Source: Ptiloglossa arizonensis
Taxonomy: Eukaryota; Arthropoda; Insecta; Hymenoptera; Colletidae
Reading direction: 5' to 3'
Assembly: GCF_051014685.1 (NCBI RefSeq)
Contig: NC_135059.1
Location: forward strand, 4,960,001-5,024,000
Length of the DNA stretch: 64,000 bases
Below the pieces are notes generated by a model. The model saw nothing but the letters and a program-made list of their open reading frames with translations. It was not told where the DNA came from and did not search any database. Shown here one piece after another: positions 10,933 to 22,200 of the stretch. The number at the start of each line of letters is the position of its first letter. The first letter of the stretch is position 1. Made by a program: the position numbers and the translations under genes.

Positions 10933-11965
10933 CAGTCGGAGACAAAATTGAGTGGACGCTCGTTTGTGTTGGACAGAAATCCTGTAAGTCTGGAATTTTT
11001 TCTAATTAATTGTTATTTTTGGAATTCTTTGTCGTAGTTTGCACATTTATAAAGATACTTCGTAAGTCATTTTTCGAAATAAAGTGGTTTATTTCGAAGA
11101 AGAATATTTACAAGCTTCACACGAACGAAACGGTGTGAATAAATTGACTGGACATTGTTTTCCATATAGTGTCGAGGTTTGTAGATGTTACATTGTTTCA
11201 AACTTTTTCATATGAATACAGAATGTTTCAGATTCTAGTTAGTATTAACATTTTCATCATACTCGTATTGTCTTTTGACAAATTTTTGTTAATCTGAGAA
11301 TGAGTTTGGAAAAAAACGAACGAAACACTCGGACAAAAATTCATCTCTTATACTGCAAAGCACGTTGAAGGTTCCACGATGGTGTGGGGATGTTTTTCTT
11401 AACCCGGAATTTGAAATTTAATATTAATCGGTGGACTCTGTAATGCTAATCGATATATTAATTTAATAAATCAAAATTTGAAAGAATTTGTAGAGAAAAT
11501 GTGTATTGCCTGCGATTTTGTCTCCTAGCAAGACAATGCTCCAATACAGTAAGCAAAAGGAAGAGTAAATATTTTCAAGGATTCAAGAATAGAAATTTTT
11601 AAACGATCACCACAAAGTGACCATTCTTGGATAAAGGAGTATCATTTATCAGTAGAATATAAAACTACATTTTCTAGCGGTTGGCAACATTCGTAGGAAG
11701 GTATAACGAAAAACATCATCGAACATTTAGTAGAAAATATTTCAAAACGTTCAAAAGTAGTCATTAAAGTAAAAGGAGGAAATACAAAATATTAAACGAA
11801 CACAAATGGAATACATTATTTCGAGAAACGACTTACGAAATATCTTTACAAATGTGTAAACTGTAACAAAAAATTAAAAAAGTATCAATTAACGAAGAAA
11901 AATTCCTGACATACAGTCTTTTCATCCGATACAAAAGGTTGTCCACTCAATTTTGTTCCCGACTG
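10933..11965 (+). mobile_element. Degenerate Tc1-like DNA transposon
   Basis: The element is 1033 bp and is bounded by TA dinucleotides at 10931-10932 and 11966-11967, the Tc1/mariner target duplication. Its ends are inverted copies: the left begins CAGTCGGAGACAAAATTG and the right, read on the minus strand, begins CAGTCGGGAACAAAATTG. Similarity continues inward for about 160 bp on each side (shared TTCGTAAGTC near the inner edge), so the inverted repeats are long. The interior holds a broken transposase. It sits in the large intron of the dpr-like gene. The drift between the repeats and the stops in the transposase show it is inactive. Confidence 0.93.
11300..11795 (+). pseudogene. Tc1-family transposase remnant
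   Basis: Fragments of a DDE transposase remain on the plus strand. One frame from about 11307 reads WKKTNETLG, then at 11370 GSTMVWGCFS followed at once by a stop. This is the Tc1 signature usually written G-S-V-M-V-W-G. At 11529-11543 QDNAP, the motif with the second catalytic Asp, follows a stop replacing the preceding Gln. KRSPQS recalls the SPDLNP region, but the third catalytic acidic residue is not clear. The C-terminus VVIKVKGGNTKY ends in a TAA at 11793-11795, as in intact family members. Several stops and shifts interrupt the frame. The N-terminal DNA-binding part is not recognisable. Confidence 0.88.
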
Positions 11966-13284
11966 TATTTGTGCACGTTGCACAAACTCTATGGCGATTG
12001 TACCACCCATTTTCGTCGACTCTGTGTACTAGCAATCTCGATAATGTATTCGCTCCTCGATTCTAAACTCTATCGAACTATGGTTCTTTCAATTCGAGAT
12101 CGCGATCCGAGGTGGACTATTTTTTTTACTTTTACCGATAATGACACTGGACGTGGTGCATTCCATCGAATTTACACTTTACGTCAGGTTGAAAATTTAA
12201 AGGATCGTGTCGCGACAGAAATAGACATCGATTAGGTAACAACGAACGATAGGAAACGCAAAGACTCTCACGCAGACGTTGAAAACAATCCGAGACATAT
12301 TTCGAAGATTTATATGTATTTTCTAAATGACGAAGTCATCGAAAGACCTCACACTTTCGAAAAGTTGAAATGCATTAAACTCGGAATCGAGGGCAAACTC
12401 GAAACGAATCCAGAACTATTCCGGAACAGTTGTATAACGGACAAGACTCATACTTTAAGAGTCTGTGTCTATAGTATGAAAGCTTCGAATATTGTACAGC
12501 GATACAACTGCTCGGTGACAATGGTAGGAAACCTTGGTGTACATAGTGGTAAATATTGTTCAGCACAGTTTATTCTTATTATTGATACGATAACAACGTG
12601 TAAGAATTTGGATCTTGATTTTCGAATCAACGATTAAATCAATGTAAACTTACACTAACGGGTTGAAGAATAAAACGCACACATATTTGAACAGTACAAC
12701 TGTAAATTACGAATAAGTTTCTAAATTTTATGTACAACGTTACGACTCAAACATTAGGAAAGATTTTTAATTCGATATGTGTACAAAGATCTGAGCACGA
12801 TTCTTCTGGAACGTAGTCTCGTTTCCTTAAGAAACAACTATTATTCTTCTTGTCTAGAGTATGTACATGTAGGTAACTTAGTTTGAGTAAAACGTGAAAT
12901 AAATCAAAAGAAAGGAAAGAACACGTAAAAATAATATTCACCAGCAGAGAAACACGAAAAAAAGAAGAAGATCTACAAAGAACATCGTATATCGGATCGA
13001 TCGAGAAATTGATCGCGAATACGAAAAAAAACCGCGACTCGAAAGTTCGTCGAAGATTCGTAAAACAAAGGTTCTCGAACGTATGAAAAATCGGCGCTCG
13101 AAACGCGGGTGCAAAAACGGGGGTTCCGTGAGACTCGTAAAAGTCTGAAAATCCACGGTCGAGAGCGGGTCAAAGGTCGAGCGACGCCCCAAAGGGATCA
13201 CAATTACGATTCACTTACCGCGAGTCGAGCCTTAAGTCTTGCCTCTATATTAAAACGCGACCTATTTCTCTGGTCTGGGCGCGA

Positions 13285-13375
13285 GACGAAGATAAGAGAG
13301 AAAGAAGAAGAAAGAGAGAAAGAGAGAGAGAGAGAGTGTCTGAGAAAGAGTGAGAGAGAAAAAGGGAAAGAGAGC
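13285..13375. repeat. GA-rich purine tract
   Basis: A strand-asymmetric run of AGA/GAA/GAG, including an uninterrupted (GA)n core around 13320-13336. Low-complexity sequence; frames across it read as Arg/Glu/Lys runs. Confidence 0.9.
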
Positions 13376-13427
13376 TACGTCGGCCGAGAAGAATGGCGAG
13401 AAAAGAGTGGAAAAAGTGGAAAAAGCT

Positions 13428-13460
13428 GCTCGTCGGTTGCTCGTCGGTTGCTCGTCGGTA
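13428..13460. repeat. 11-bp tandem repeat, three units
   Basis: Three consecutive copies of GCTCGTCGGTT, the last with a final A. Minisatellite-like array next to a GA-rich tract. Confidence 0.9.
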
Positions 13461-16400
13461 GTGGGAGAGATCCTCGCCCCGGAAATTGGAGTTTGAAGTG
13501 TGAACAAACGAGAGCCGAGTCCGACGTCGCGTTCTCGAGACAAGGACGCGCGGCCTAATAATTCATTACGAGCGAAAGGGACAAACAATGGGATGGGGTA
13601 GTAGGTTGTGCACGGGGCGCGCGCGCTCGCGCGCACGAGATCGTAGACCCGTTCTATAGCCTCGCGATAATGCCGGGACAAGCATACATTATTCAACGGG
13701 AGAACCGCGGTCGGGACTCGTTTAACGCCGCGTTGTCTTCGACCGTGCCCTCGGAGGCGCGGTTATGGCCGCGGTCGAGGTGACGAGGAAAAAGACCCCA
13801 GGTCGGAGGAGGTTTTCCAGGACTACCGGGATTAAGGATAATCCTATTAGACTTGAATTAATCCCCCGGGAACTGCATTTCTCCGCGGCGAAATATTACG
13901 TTATGCTGTTATTACTGTACACGAGGCGGCAGCCTGTTTTTCCGCGACGGTTCTCCCGCTCTTTCTCCGCCCTCGTCGTTCCATCGCACGGGAAACTTTC
14001 ACGATTATCGCCGCGACGTTCGGTCGCTTCCGTCGCGAATTTATTGCCAACGGCTCCTTCTACTTCTACTACTCTCCTCTCCTCTCTTCTACTCTCCTCT
14101 TGCCCCTTCAGCTAAGCGCGACACTTTTCCGACAGTAAAAAGAATTTCAAATGAGCTAGAAAAAATCGAGACGAGAAATAAAGAAGTCAGATATCCCATC
14201 GATACGCGAGTGGCTTTATTATTTTTTTGTTCTTGTTTATTTTTCTTTTTTTTTATCGAGAGGAGCGTTTAAAGCGGATTCAAATGTTCATTATCGTGGT
14301 TATTAACGACGTGTTCTGTTTGTCGGAGATTAACGGATTATACGTCGAACGCTTTCTGTTTACCTTTTCATTTATCCCGCGCGATATCGTTCACTCGAGA
14401 AACTCGTTGTTACGTTAGAAATTGCAAAAAAGTGAGATAGTATCCGAAGTTGGATAATTTTTTAAGAAACGGACCTGAACATGGTGCAAAACGGTTTGGA
14501 AAGAATATGCAAAATGACTGTAGATCAAATTTCATCGCTAATGATGAAGAAACAGATGATGGGATGCAAAATACAACTGTATTCAATACAATATGTATGC
14601 ATATTTATATCTTCGTCGAATGCAATGACTTTTTAACGTTTTTCCGTGCAGTTAACGATTTCCTGGTATTTTTCTAGGAAAGTGTGTTTCTTCCACAAAA
14701 TGGTTGTGCATTGTTCTAGCGTAGCCTGTTGTAAGTTTTGTCAATGTTGCTTTCGTATCGATCGTTTTATCGGACTGATAAATTTTGTTAATTTGTTTCT
14801 TATTTCATCGAAACACGCGTAACGAGTTCGTTGCAACAATTTTCGATCGCGACGATACTCGGGAATTGGAAAACGTAATATCCACGGCATTGAAATCAGT
14901 TTCCGAAACTGGAACGTAATGCGGTTATAAATCGATGTCTAAATTCGATTGAGGTGAATTTAAACTAAAGAAGTTCGGAATTTGGAGCAGCATCGATGAA
15001 AACGGTACTACCGAATCGTTCGTAACTTTCTACGAATATTAATTCCCAAAACGAATCTACCGTGCAGATACGGTATCTCCATTGGAAGCATCTCTGCTTA
15101 TTTTCGCATCGACTTAATATCGCTGGTAATTTCGTAACTGTTCGACGAGCGCCGGAAAGACGTTCAGCCGGTGTTAGAAGCAATAAAGAAAAGGTCCAGA
15201 AATCTCGCGTCTCGAGGATGAAATGATGGAACTTGGAAAGAATTATGAAGCGTCTAGAAGGACGTTGCAAGAAGAATCGACGACAGATCCCGGCCGTCAA
15301 AGCCAGCGAGGAAGCGCACTTATCCTTAAGTGATTGATGTCGGCTGGATCCGGCGGAGGAATAAAAAGCGTCTGTCGGATGATTTTTTAACGGGTCAACG
15401 GTGTATAAAGGTGTCGCTACATCCTCCTTCGCGCCAAGGAAATACATCAATCTCCATTAACATCGCGTATTTATAAATAGAAAATCACGCGCGATCGATC
15501 CTCGAAAACTTATCGCGCTTAACGTGCCTTTTTACGAATTCCGCGAGACCGTAAATCTCGCTTTGCCTTCACCGAATCAATGAAACGGAACTGATTCGAA
15601 TGGAACTTTAAGGAACATGATATAATTTATTCGACAACGATACGATAAACGCGTGAACAAAGTAAACTATAAGTAGTATTCATTATTATAAATTTTAACT
15701 CGTTCGATGCGAAATCGATCGATGTCTGTACGAATCGCCGAGCATGGAGTTGTAGGAGAAGAGAGCTTTTTCGCGCGTGTCGTCTCGTAAATTTGAAATT
15801 GATTTACACGGACGAACCGTAGGAATATTCTTTGATCGCGTTGGGTCCATCTGGGTCGTAGATGTCCAAAATCTCGGTTACGACTTGGAGCGATAATGTC
15901 GTTTCCCGGGTACGAGGTTTCGAGTGGCCCCGAATGTTTAGTTTGGGACGCAACGCCGTGCTCCGTCCCGTATCGTACCGCTCCAGAACCGGATTACGAG
16001 AGAAACGTTTAAGTTCAATATCGTTTCAGAAATTCCCATAGGTCTCGTAACTCTGCGCGATATAATTACTCGGGCAGCTTTAAATGCTGCAACGTGGACC
16101 GGGTATGGTGAACCAACAGCACGCGTCCGAATTCTAAACGAAATTCATTTAACGATATCAATTTTAAACGCGCGACGATATTTATCCAAATAAACGAGAA
16201 CCGAAAAATATTTGATAATAAATGTACATATCTCTCGAAAGAATGGTATTCGCGCTGAAGCGATTCCTGTATACAAATACGCCGAGCATCCTTCCGTTTC
16301 CTCGTAGAATATTGAATCTACCGACACTGTGCAAATACGTGAATACTAATATAAATGAAACTTTGGAATTAAGTCGGGAGAATTTAACGAACCTTTGATA

Positions 16401-18333
16401 TTGCGTTCGAAACAATATGGAATCCTTCTCGAGCTCTCAATTACTCTTCTCCCAACCTCGAAGAATGAAACGTGTGGTAATAATTTAAATACTAAGCGAA
16501 CGAAACGTCGCTCGATACTTTTAATAAATTTTCGTACGGTGCATACGGTTCGTTCTATTTTTACGAATTTCAGTCACGCACTTACGAAGGTTCGCCAACC
16601 TTGGCATAGACGATACTAATTATTCGCTTCAGAACGGAAATTTAAGTATCGTCCTGAAAACGACGGAATACCCTTCCTGCGCCGGGGAATATGCAAATTT
16701 GGTAACAAAGTTACTCGCGATATATCCGCGAGGCTTTTCGTACGAACAATCCCAGGGAACAACAGAAATATCTAATAATTCGCTCGCCGAAAAGTTGCGC
16801 GAGGAGTCGTGGAGCGACCTTGTTGGCTACCTACGTACCTACGTACCCGCGTTGCGGTATCGCTCGTAAAATTCGTGCGTAATTCGCGCATCAAAATTTC
16901 ATTCGCTTCGCGTGGGAAATTCCCGAATAAATACGAAAACACGCGGGAAAAGTATCGCGGATCAAAAATCAGGGGCAAATGATCCGCCAACGAAAAAATT
17001 GCATTTCCAAGGAGAAACTTCGTCCGAATCCTGTTTTGCGAGCGATCTAACGATATTCTCGAAACTTCGCCCCGAAATGAAACAAAGATGGCGAGGCCGA
17101 AAATGATATTTTTAAATCCGGCGGGAAGTGGGTCGATTCCCAGCGGTCGGTAATTTGGAGATTTTTGTAGGAAGAAATTTCAATTACGCGATATTGTCTT
17201 TGGCCACGATTTCATTACGATGATCGAGTTAAACGCGCGCCTATAAGAGGCAAAAACTGCGAGTGAATCCAGAGGAAGTGCGGTGTGGAAATAGGTGGGA
17301 TTAATTCCCGTGAGTAGCTGGCACGGAAAAACTTTCGATGAAATTTTGATTGCATTGCTGACGTATGTATGCGCGCGTATATATATGGCCGCTGTCGGCT
17401 ACGCGTCGAAAAATTTGCAATAAAACGTTGGGAATGAACGACAATCCATCGCTAGATTTTGATTGAAAACATTTTTTAATCATCTCCGGATGGCTATGAA
17501 AATATAGAGTCACAGTGTTGTTTAGTTTTGTGCGTAAAATTCTTCTCCCGGCAGAAAATTTCAATTTGATCGGGCGTTCGACGCGAAATATTTCCGTTTC
17601 GCGTCGAAACGTTCGATTCGATTGTCCACCGTGGTTAAATTTATCTCGGGTCCGTGTCGGGTAGCAACCAACGGGCGCAAAGACGCGCTACAATGAAACT
17701 GAGGAAACACTGGCCAGGAATAAACCCACGCCTCCATGATGCGCACTTACTTATGCGTGTCTGCTGAGAATGCGGCTCGTCGTAACCCTCCGGCTTGTCG
17801 AGATCTAAAAGCAAAAGTGCAGTAGGCGGTCATCGAGATGCAATTTGTCGTACACGATCGCGGATTGCCCAACGGATAAATAACTCTTCAAATCGCCCGG
17901 GATACCGAGTTATTTATTTTTCTAATCGTTCGTCTCGCGACAGTGTTGAAAATTAATTCGATCGCTCTTATTTCTAATTTATCTATGCCAGCGGAGAGAT
18001 CGTTCACCGCGTGACGTTTATTTTTTTTTGAAATTCGAAGTAATAAAGAAGGAAAAAATACCACACGAAGATAGAACATTGTCATTCATCGTGCAAAGTA
18101 TTATAGACGGTGGACGATGGTGCATAGGTCGAGTACATCGTATTAAAACAGATTACGGCGGTACCGTGCACTCTTTTTCAATTAGCAGTAAGTGCAAAAA
18201 TAAATTTAACCGGACGAAATTTAATACAAATTTATCAGGTTTTTCGGAAAGTCGTTTCGTTTTCCGATATGGAGGATGTATAATTTAATAAAATGTTCGT
18301 ACGCTCTAAAAAAATCGTGTTTCATTTTCACCC

Positions 18334-18353
18334 AAAAAAAAAAAAAAAAAAAA
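18334..18353. repeat. Poly-A tract (20 A)
   Basis: Twenty consecutive A residues following CCC. It lies about 50 bp left of the probable hAT-type element and is not part of it. No retroposon body with a matching duplication was identified. Confidence 0.95.
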
Positions 18354-18402
18354 CGAAATGACTTTCCGAGCAATTCGATACCTCTGTTCGTACAACGTAA
18401 AT

Positions 18403-18871
18403 CGGTGGTCAGCAACTTGCTGCTCTTGATTCGAATCAGATTATTTGAATCGTGTTTTCGTTCAATCTTTCGCAGCTTACAAAAATACGCAATACGAATA
18501 CTTTACCTGCATTCGTTGCATTGGATGCATTCTCCGTTTAACTTCTACGAAGGAGTATAAGTCGAACAATGTGTTTCTATGTCTACGAGCGTGCGTTCAA
18601 GCTTGAAGGCGTTCGGGTCGATAGAAAAGAAAAGCTACCTTCTTTATTACTTTCGTTCGTTTCGAAAAGTGAAACTTTCGATACCGCGAATAATCGTAAC
18701 AATATTTAACCGTTAACCGTGAACACGCTTGACAAATGAAACCCAACTTCTTTGTAACGGTATACCAACGCCCGTATAAATATACATGTAATAATACACG
18801 CGTGTTTAATTCCCTTCTCTTTTCGAACGTAAAATTTCGGCTCGTCTCGCTCGCGAGGTTGCCGACCCCTA
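18403..18871. mobile_element. Probable short non-autonomous hAT-type element
   Basis: The left end reads CGGTGGTCAGCAACTTGC. The right end, on the minus strand, reads TAGGGGTCGGCAACCTC. These are imperfect inverted copies (about 12 of 17 positions) of the GGTC-GCAAC type seen at hAT transposon termini. Flanking octamers ACGTAAAT (18395-18402) and CTATAAAT (18872-18879) agree at 5 of 8 positions, so a hAT-like 8-bp duplication is possible but decayed. The 469-bp interior has no coding capacity that I recognise. Confidence 0.45.
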
Positions 18872-19039
18872 CTATAAATTTATTCTCCGAAGTGTGGCGG
18901 TACAATTAAGAATCACTCTATACCCGGTAGGTACTCGTTGCGAGCGGTGATTATTAAAGTTATTAAACGAAGAACAGCTTAAGGGCAATTCAATTTAGTG
19001 GGTGGATTTAAATAAAGGAGACCGGGGAATAGCAATTAC

Positions 19040-19250
19040 CTCGCACGGACAGCTGAACAGCATACATCATCTTGGGCTCGGTGTTCACTTGGCATTCGTA
19101 CTTGCCCGAGTCTGTCTTCCTCGAGTTGTCCAGCCTGAGGGTCCACGCGTCGCTTCCCGGTGTGTGTTGAGGCCCGAACCTCGCGTCCGAGCTGAACGGC
19201 GTGTTTCCGGACGTGAGGATGTGAAGGTCCTTGCTTCTCATCCAGGACAC
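19040..19250 (-). CDS. dpr-like gene, exon with second half of Ig domain 1
   Basis: The 211-nt exon encodes 70 codons plus one base. It starts in phase 0 after a TGCTTTGAG acceptor and opens VSWMRSKDLHILTSG. This is the near-invariant Dpr motif (VSWIRKRDLHILT type) that holds the core Trp of Ig1. It continues FSSDARF, WTLRLDN and TDSGKYECQVNTEPK, the F-strand motif with the second Ig1 Cys, then the G strand VQLSV. A phase-1 donor (G/GTAATT) follows. The conserved intron just before VSW is typical of the family, so the first half of Ig1 must lie further right on this strand. That exon was not found up to 64000. The match is strong enough to name the family but not the paralog. Confidence 0.95.
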
Positions 19251-22200
19251 CTCAAAGCACACGCGGTCGATGGTGGAATTACGACGGATGTAATGCAATT
19301 ACTCGGCTTTCATCGCCTCGAACAGCGAGGAGGACGTGCAAATATTTCACAATGTTAAGGTTAGGAATTGAAGTCGGTAAATAGTCGACGGTGTTAAATT
19401 CTTCGTTAATTAATTTAACTTGATGCGCCTACGTCGCACCATCGACTTCAACGCGTAAATATCGCTACGATCGTCCTTCGTTTAGAGATGATTCGATAAA
19501 CGAATTTGCTCAAAAGATCGTTTCTATCCCCGGATATAAATGTGTATTCTCTCTCGATCGTCGACGAAATATCGAGTGTGCGCGAGAAGGTACAGAATAA
19601 AAAGAGCAAATACGTTCTGTTCGCAGCGCGTTTCTCGAAATTCCTTTCCAATTTTCTCGATACCGATCGATTCATGCGCGTATCGGACGTTGATTACGTA
19701 CAAACTGACTCTTTCGTCTTACGTCCTTACGCCGCTACAATTCGACGAATTCATCGGTTTAACGAAACCAATCGCTAATTTGCTAATCGAACTTTACGCG
19801 ATTTGTTCGCCAAGATACGTTACAATCGTTCGTTACTCGTTACTTTATTTTAATATTCTACGTCCTCGTGACCTCGATAATTGTCCAGTGATAATTTTAT
19901 TTACTCGCAAAGGGTTCCTTTCCCGACTTCCAGACCACTCGTAAAGTCGACTGCTAGTTTGTAATTTGCAAGTTCGTTAAACTTACAATTATCGCGACAT
20001 TATTACCTACGACATTTTCGTTCGTTTCGAGTATCACGCGATTTATTCATCGTGCAACCGTCAAGTTTTCCTTTTGCATCACCTCGGTAAAATTCGTGCA
20101 CTTCGAACGCGAGTCCTTCGTCATTTTTCATTTCTACTTCATTGATTTTTATAGTTGGTTGCGCCTCAACGGCAACATTGGATCTAGTTTAGACTCTTCG
20201 AAAACGTGTTCCCGAAAAAATGACCGATCGGATACCCGCGTAGAAATTGATTTCACAATTCCCGCGCGGAGCGACTCGAACGAAGAATCCTGTTACTCCG
20301 AAGTGGCGTTCCAGCGTCACGGGGGGAAAAGAAACGCGTCGATCGTCGGATAAGTGCAACCGTTCCGGCCGCTGAGTGTAAAATTTCACCGCTAATGACG
20401 CACATTTGTCAGCACCGGGCCGTCATTTAGGCCCGTTCGATACGCGCACGACTACAGATGCGCGAGGTCCGCACTTCCCGATCCTCGTTTTCCCTCCCCT
20501 CTTCCTAAAACCGAAGCCCGTGGAATGCACACTCGCGGCCCGTAAATCAACGCTCCGTTACGACTTATTTCCCTCCCGGTACCGCTACTTTACGCCCGTG
20601 TTACGAGAGACGTAATACATAACATAGTAACACGTTACGACGTCGTTACCTTATGGCCGAGATAAAGGATAGAGACTGTTAAAAGAAACTTCGAATAAGA
20701 GGGGAAAAAGACGTGGGGGCGCGATGAGGGGAGACGAAGGTGGGATTTAATGGAGCGACGCGCGATAATCACCGTTACCGCGGACGCCGAGAACCAAGGG
20801 GGGCGCGAGAGGCGAGACGTGGCGAAAAGTTCGAAAATTTCCAACGTTGAAACAACCTGGGAATTCCATTCGTTGAGAGCGAAGAGACGGCCGCGGGTTG
20901 ATATTTACGCAGTGATAATTTTATTAGGCGCGAGCAGTGGCCTGGCTGCCCGACCTAGCGCGGGGTAAACTATTTTTATCGTTGCAACAATTCGCCGAGC
21001 AATTTAAACGCCGGTCCAGTTAATATACGGACGCAATTATTCTTTCTTGCAACGGGGAGACGGGGGTGGAATAAAATCACGATTTTCTTATGTCACTGGC
21101 AAGCTCCATTAATAAAACGTGGCAAAACGAACTCTCCGGCAGCCAGCGCCCACCCCGTAACCCCCCTGAACCCCATCCCCGCTTACCCCGTGCTCCGCAG
21201 TTAGAGCCACCTTTGACATATCTTATTGCTCCGGGCTAAATAATTAATCCCCACTACCTTCGCTCCGCTCCCCTCCACGTCTGCATTCAGAAACGAGAAG
21301 GGGGCGGGTAATGGGAGTTTACTGATTACTCAGTTAAATTCACGAGTTTCTCAACTGGCGAACTATTTTCTGCTTCCGTGGTAGCTTGATTCATCAATTC
21401 TTATGAGTTTTCTCCTCCCTCGCATCTTTCCGGCGAAGGATTTAAACCCGTAATTCCTGGCGCACAGTTTACCTTGGAACGATCGTTTCATCGATGAGTG
21501 TGTTTTAACTTTCATCGACGTGCCATAATGTCTGCCTCCCCTTTCGCCGGCCGTGTAAAAACGAAATTGTCGTTTCAACGTCGTTCTTGATTCTCGTTCG
21601 TTTCGCGAATACATCGATCGTATGAATAAGAACATTAAGGAGTCACATCTTTGTTATGGATAGTATAAACGATAGTATTGTACCGGTATCGCGCGCCTCT
21701 GCGCGCGAGTTTACTTTCCAGCATTGTACATCTTGTTACAGCATCTTGTAATTCTTCTTGTACGTTTAATTTCTTTTACGGTACAGATACATCGTGTTAA
21801 TCGATTTTGTACTCTTTGCCAAACGGCGGTAAACCCCATCGATTATTCAACGAATGAAAACTCGCCAGAAATAGTATTTTAAACATTCGGTGACATTCGT
21901 TCCTTATTAATACGATACGAACCTTATTCTTTTTACTCCGTGTTCAAGTGTATTAGAGTAACAATTTCATTTTATATGCTCGAATTAACGAAGGCATAGA
22001 ATATATAAACTTTTACATTTTTCTTTACTCAATTGTTACATCTGTTCGTAAGTACAATTATTAAAAAATAAATTAACCAAAGACATATTTCTCCTACTAC
22101 CGATCGATTCAACAGTGAGAAAGTCGGAGGACGCAACAAGCACTAAGAAACTCCGACGTAACGATATTACCAATTACCTATACAAAATTAACACATCCCC

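Larger units (their letters stand above)
12000..18333. other. Intronic DNA with simple repeats, no gene seen
   Basis: Between the Tc1-like element and the poly-A tract I see no exon with a family motif, no mobile element with clear ends and no RNA gene. The frames up to 161 codons on either strand have no recognisable domain. Visible items are the GA-rich tract near 13.3 kb and the 11-mer array at 13.43 kb. Confidence 0.5.
7676..19039 (-). other. Phase-1 intron of the dpr-like gene (about 11.4 kb)
   Basis: Donor GGTAATTGC at the right end and acceptor TTGCAG at the left end, both phase 1, separating Ig1 from Ig2. The intron has taken in a Tc1-like transposon (10933-11965), a probable hAT-type short element (18403-18871) and a possible SINE (10200-10560). 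A 5'UTR-like stretch at 8290-8530 on the plus strand is the only hint of a nested transcript. Long parts (about 12.0-18.3 kb) hold only simple repeats and short frames without motifs. Confidence 0.8.
5752..19250 (-). other. dpr / zig-8-like two-Ig receptor gene, partial, three exons seen
   Basis: Span of the recognised exons of one minus-strand gene. In order of translation they are 19040-19250, 7512-7675 and 5752-5908. The first junction is phase 1 on both sides and the second is phase 0 on both sides. The 532 coding nucleotides therefore read through as about 177 residues covering the end of Ig1 and all of Ig2. In insects, Dpr proteins are neuronal surface receptors that pair with DIP partners to specify synaptic contacts. 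The signal peptide, the first half of Ig1 (with its B-strand Cys) and the C-terminal anchor are missing from what I can see. Which paralog this is cannot be told. Confidence 0.88.
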
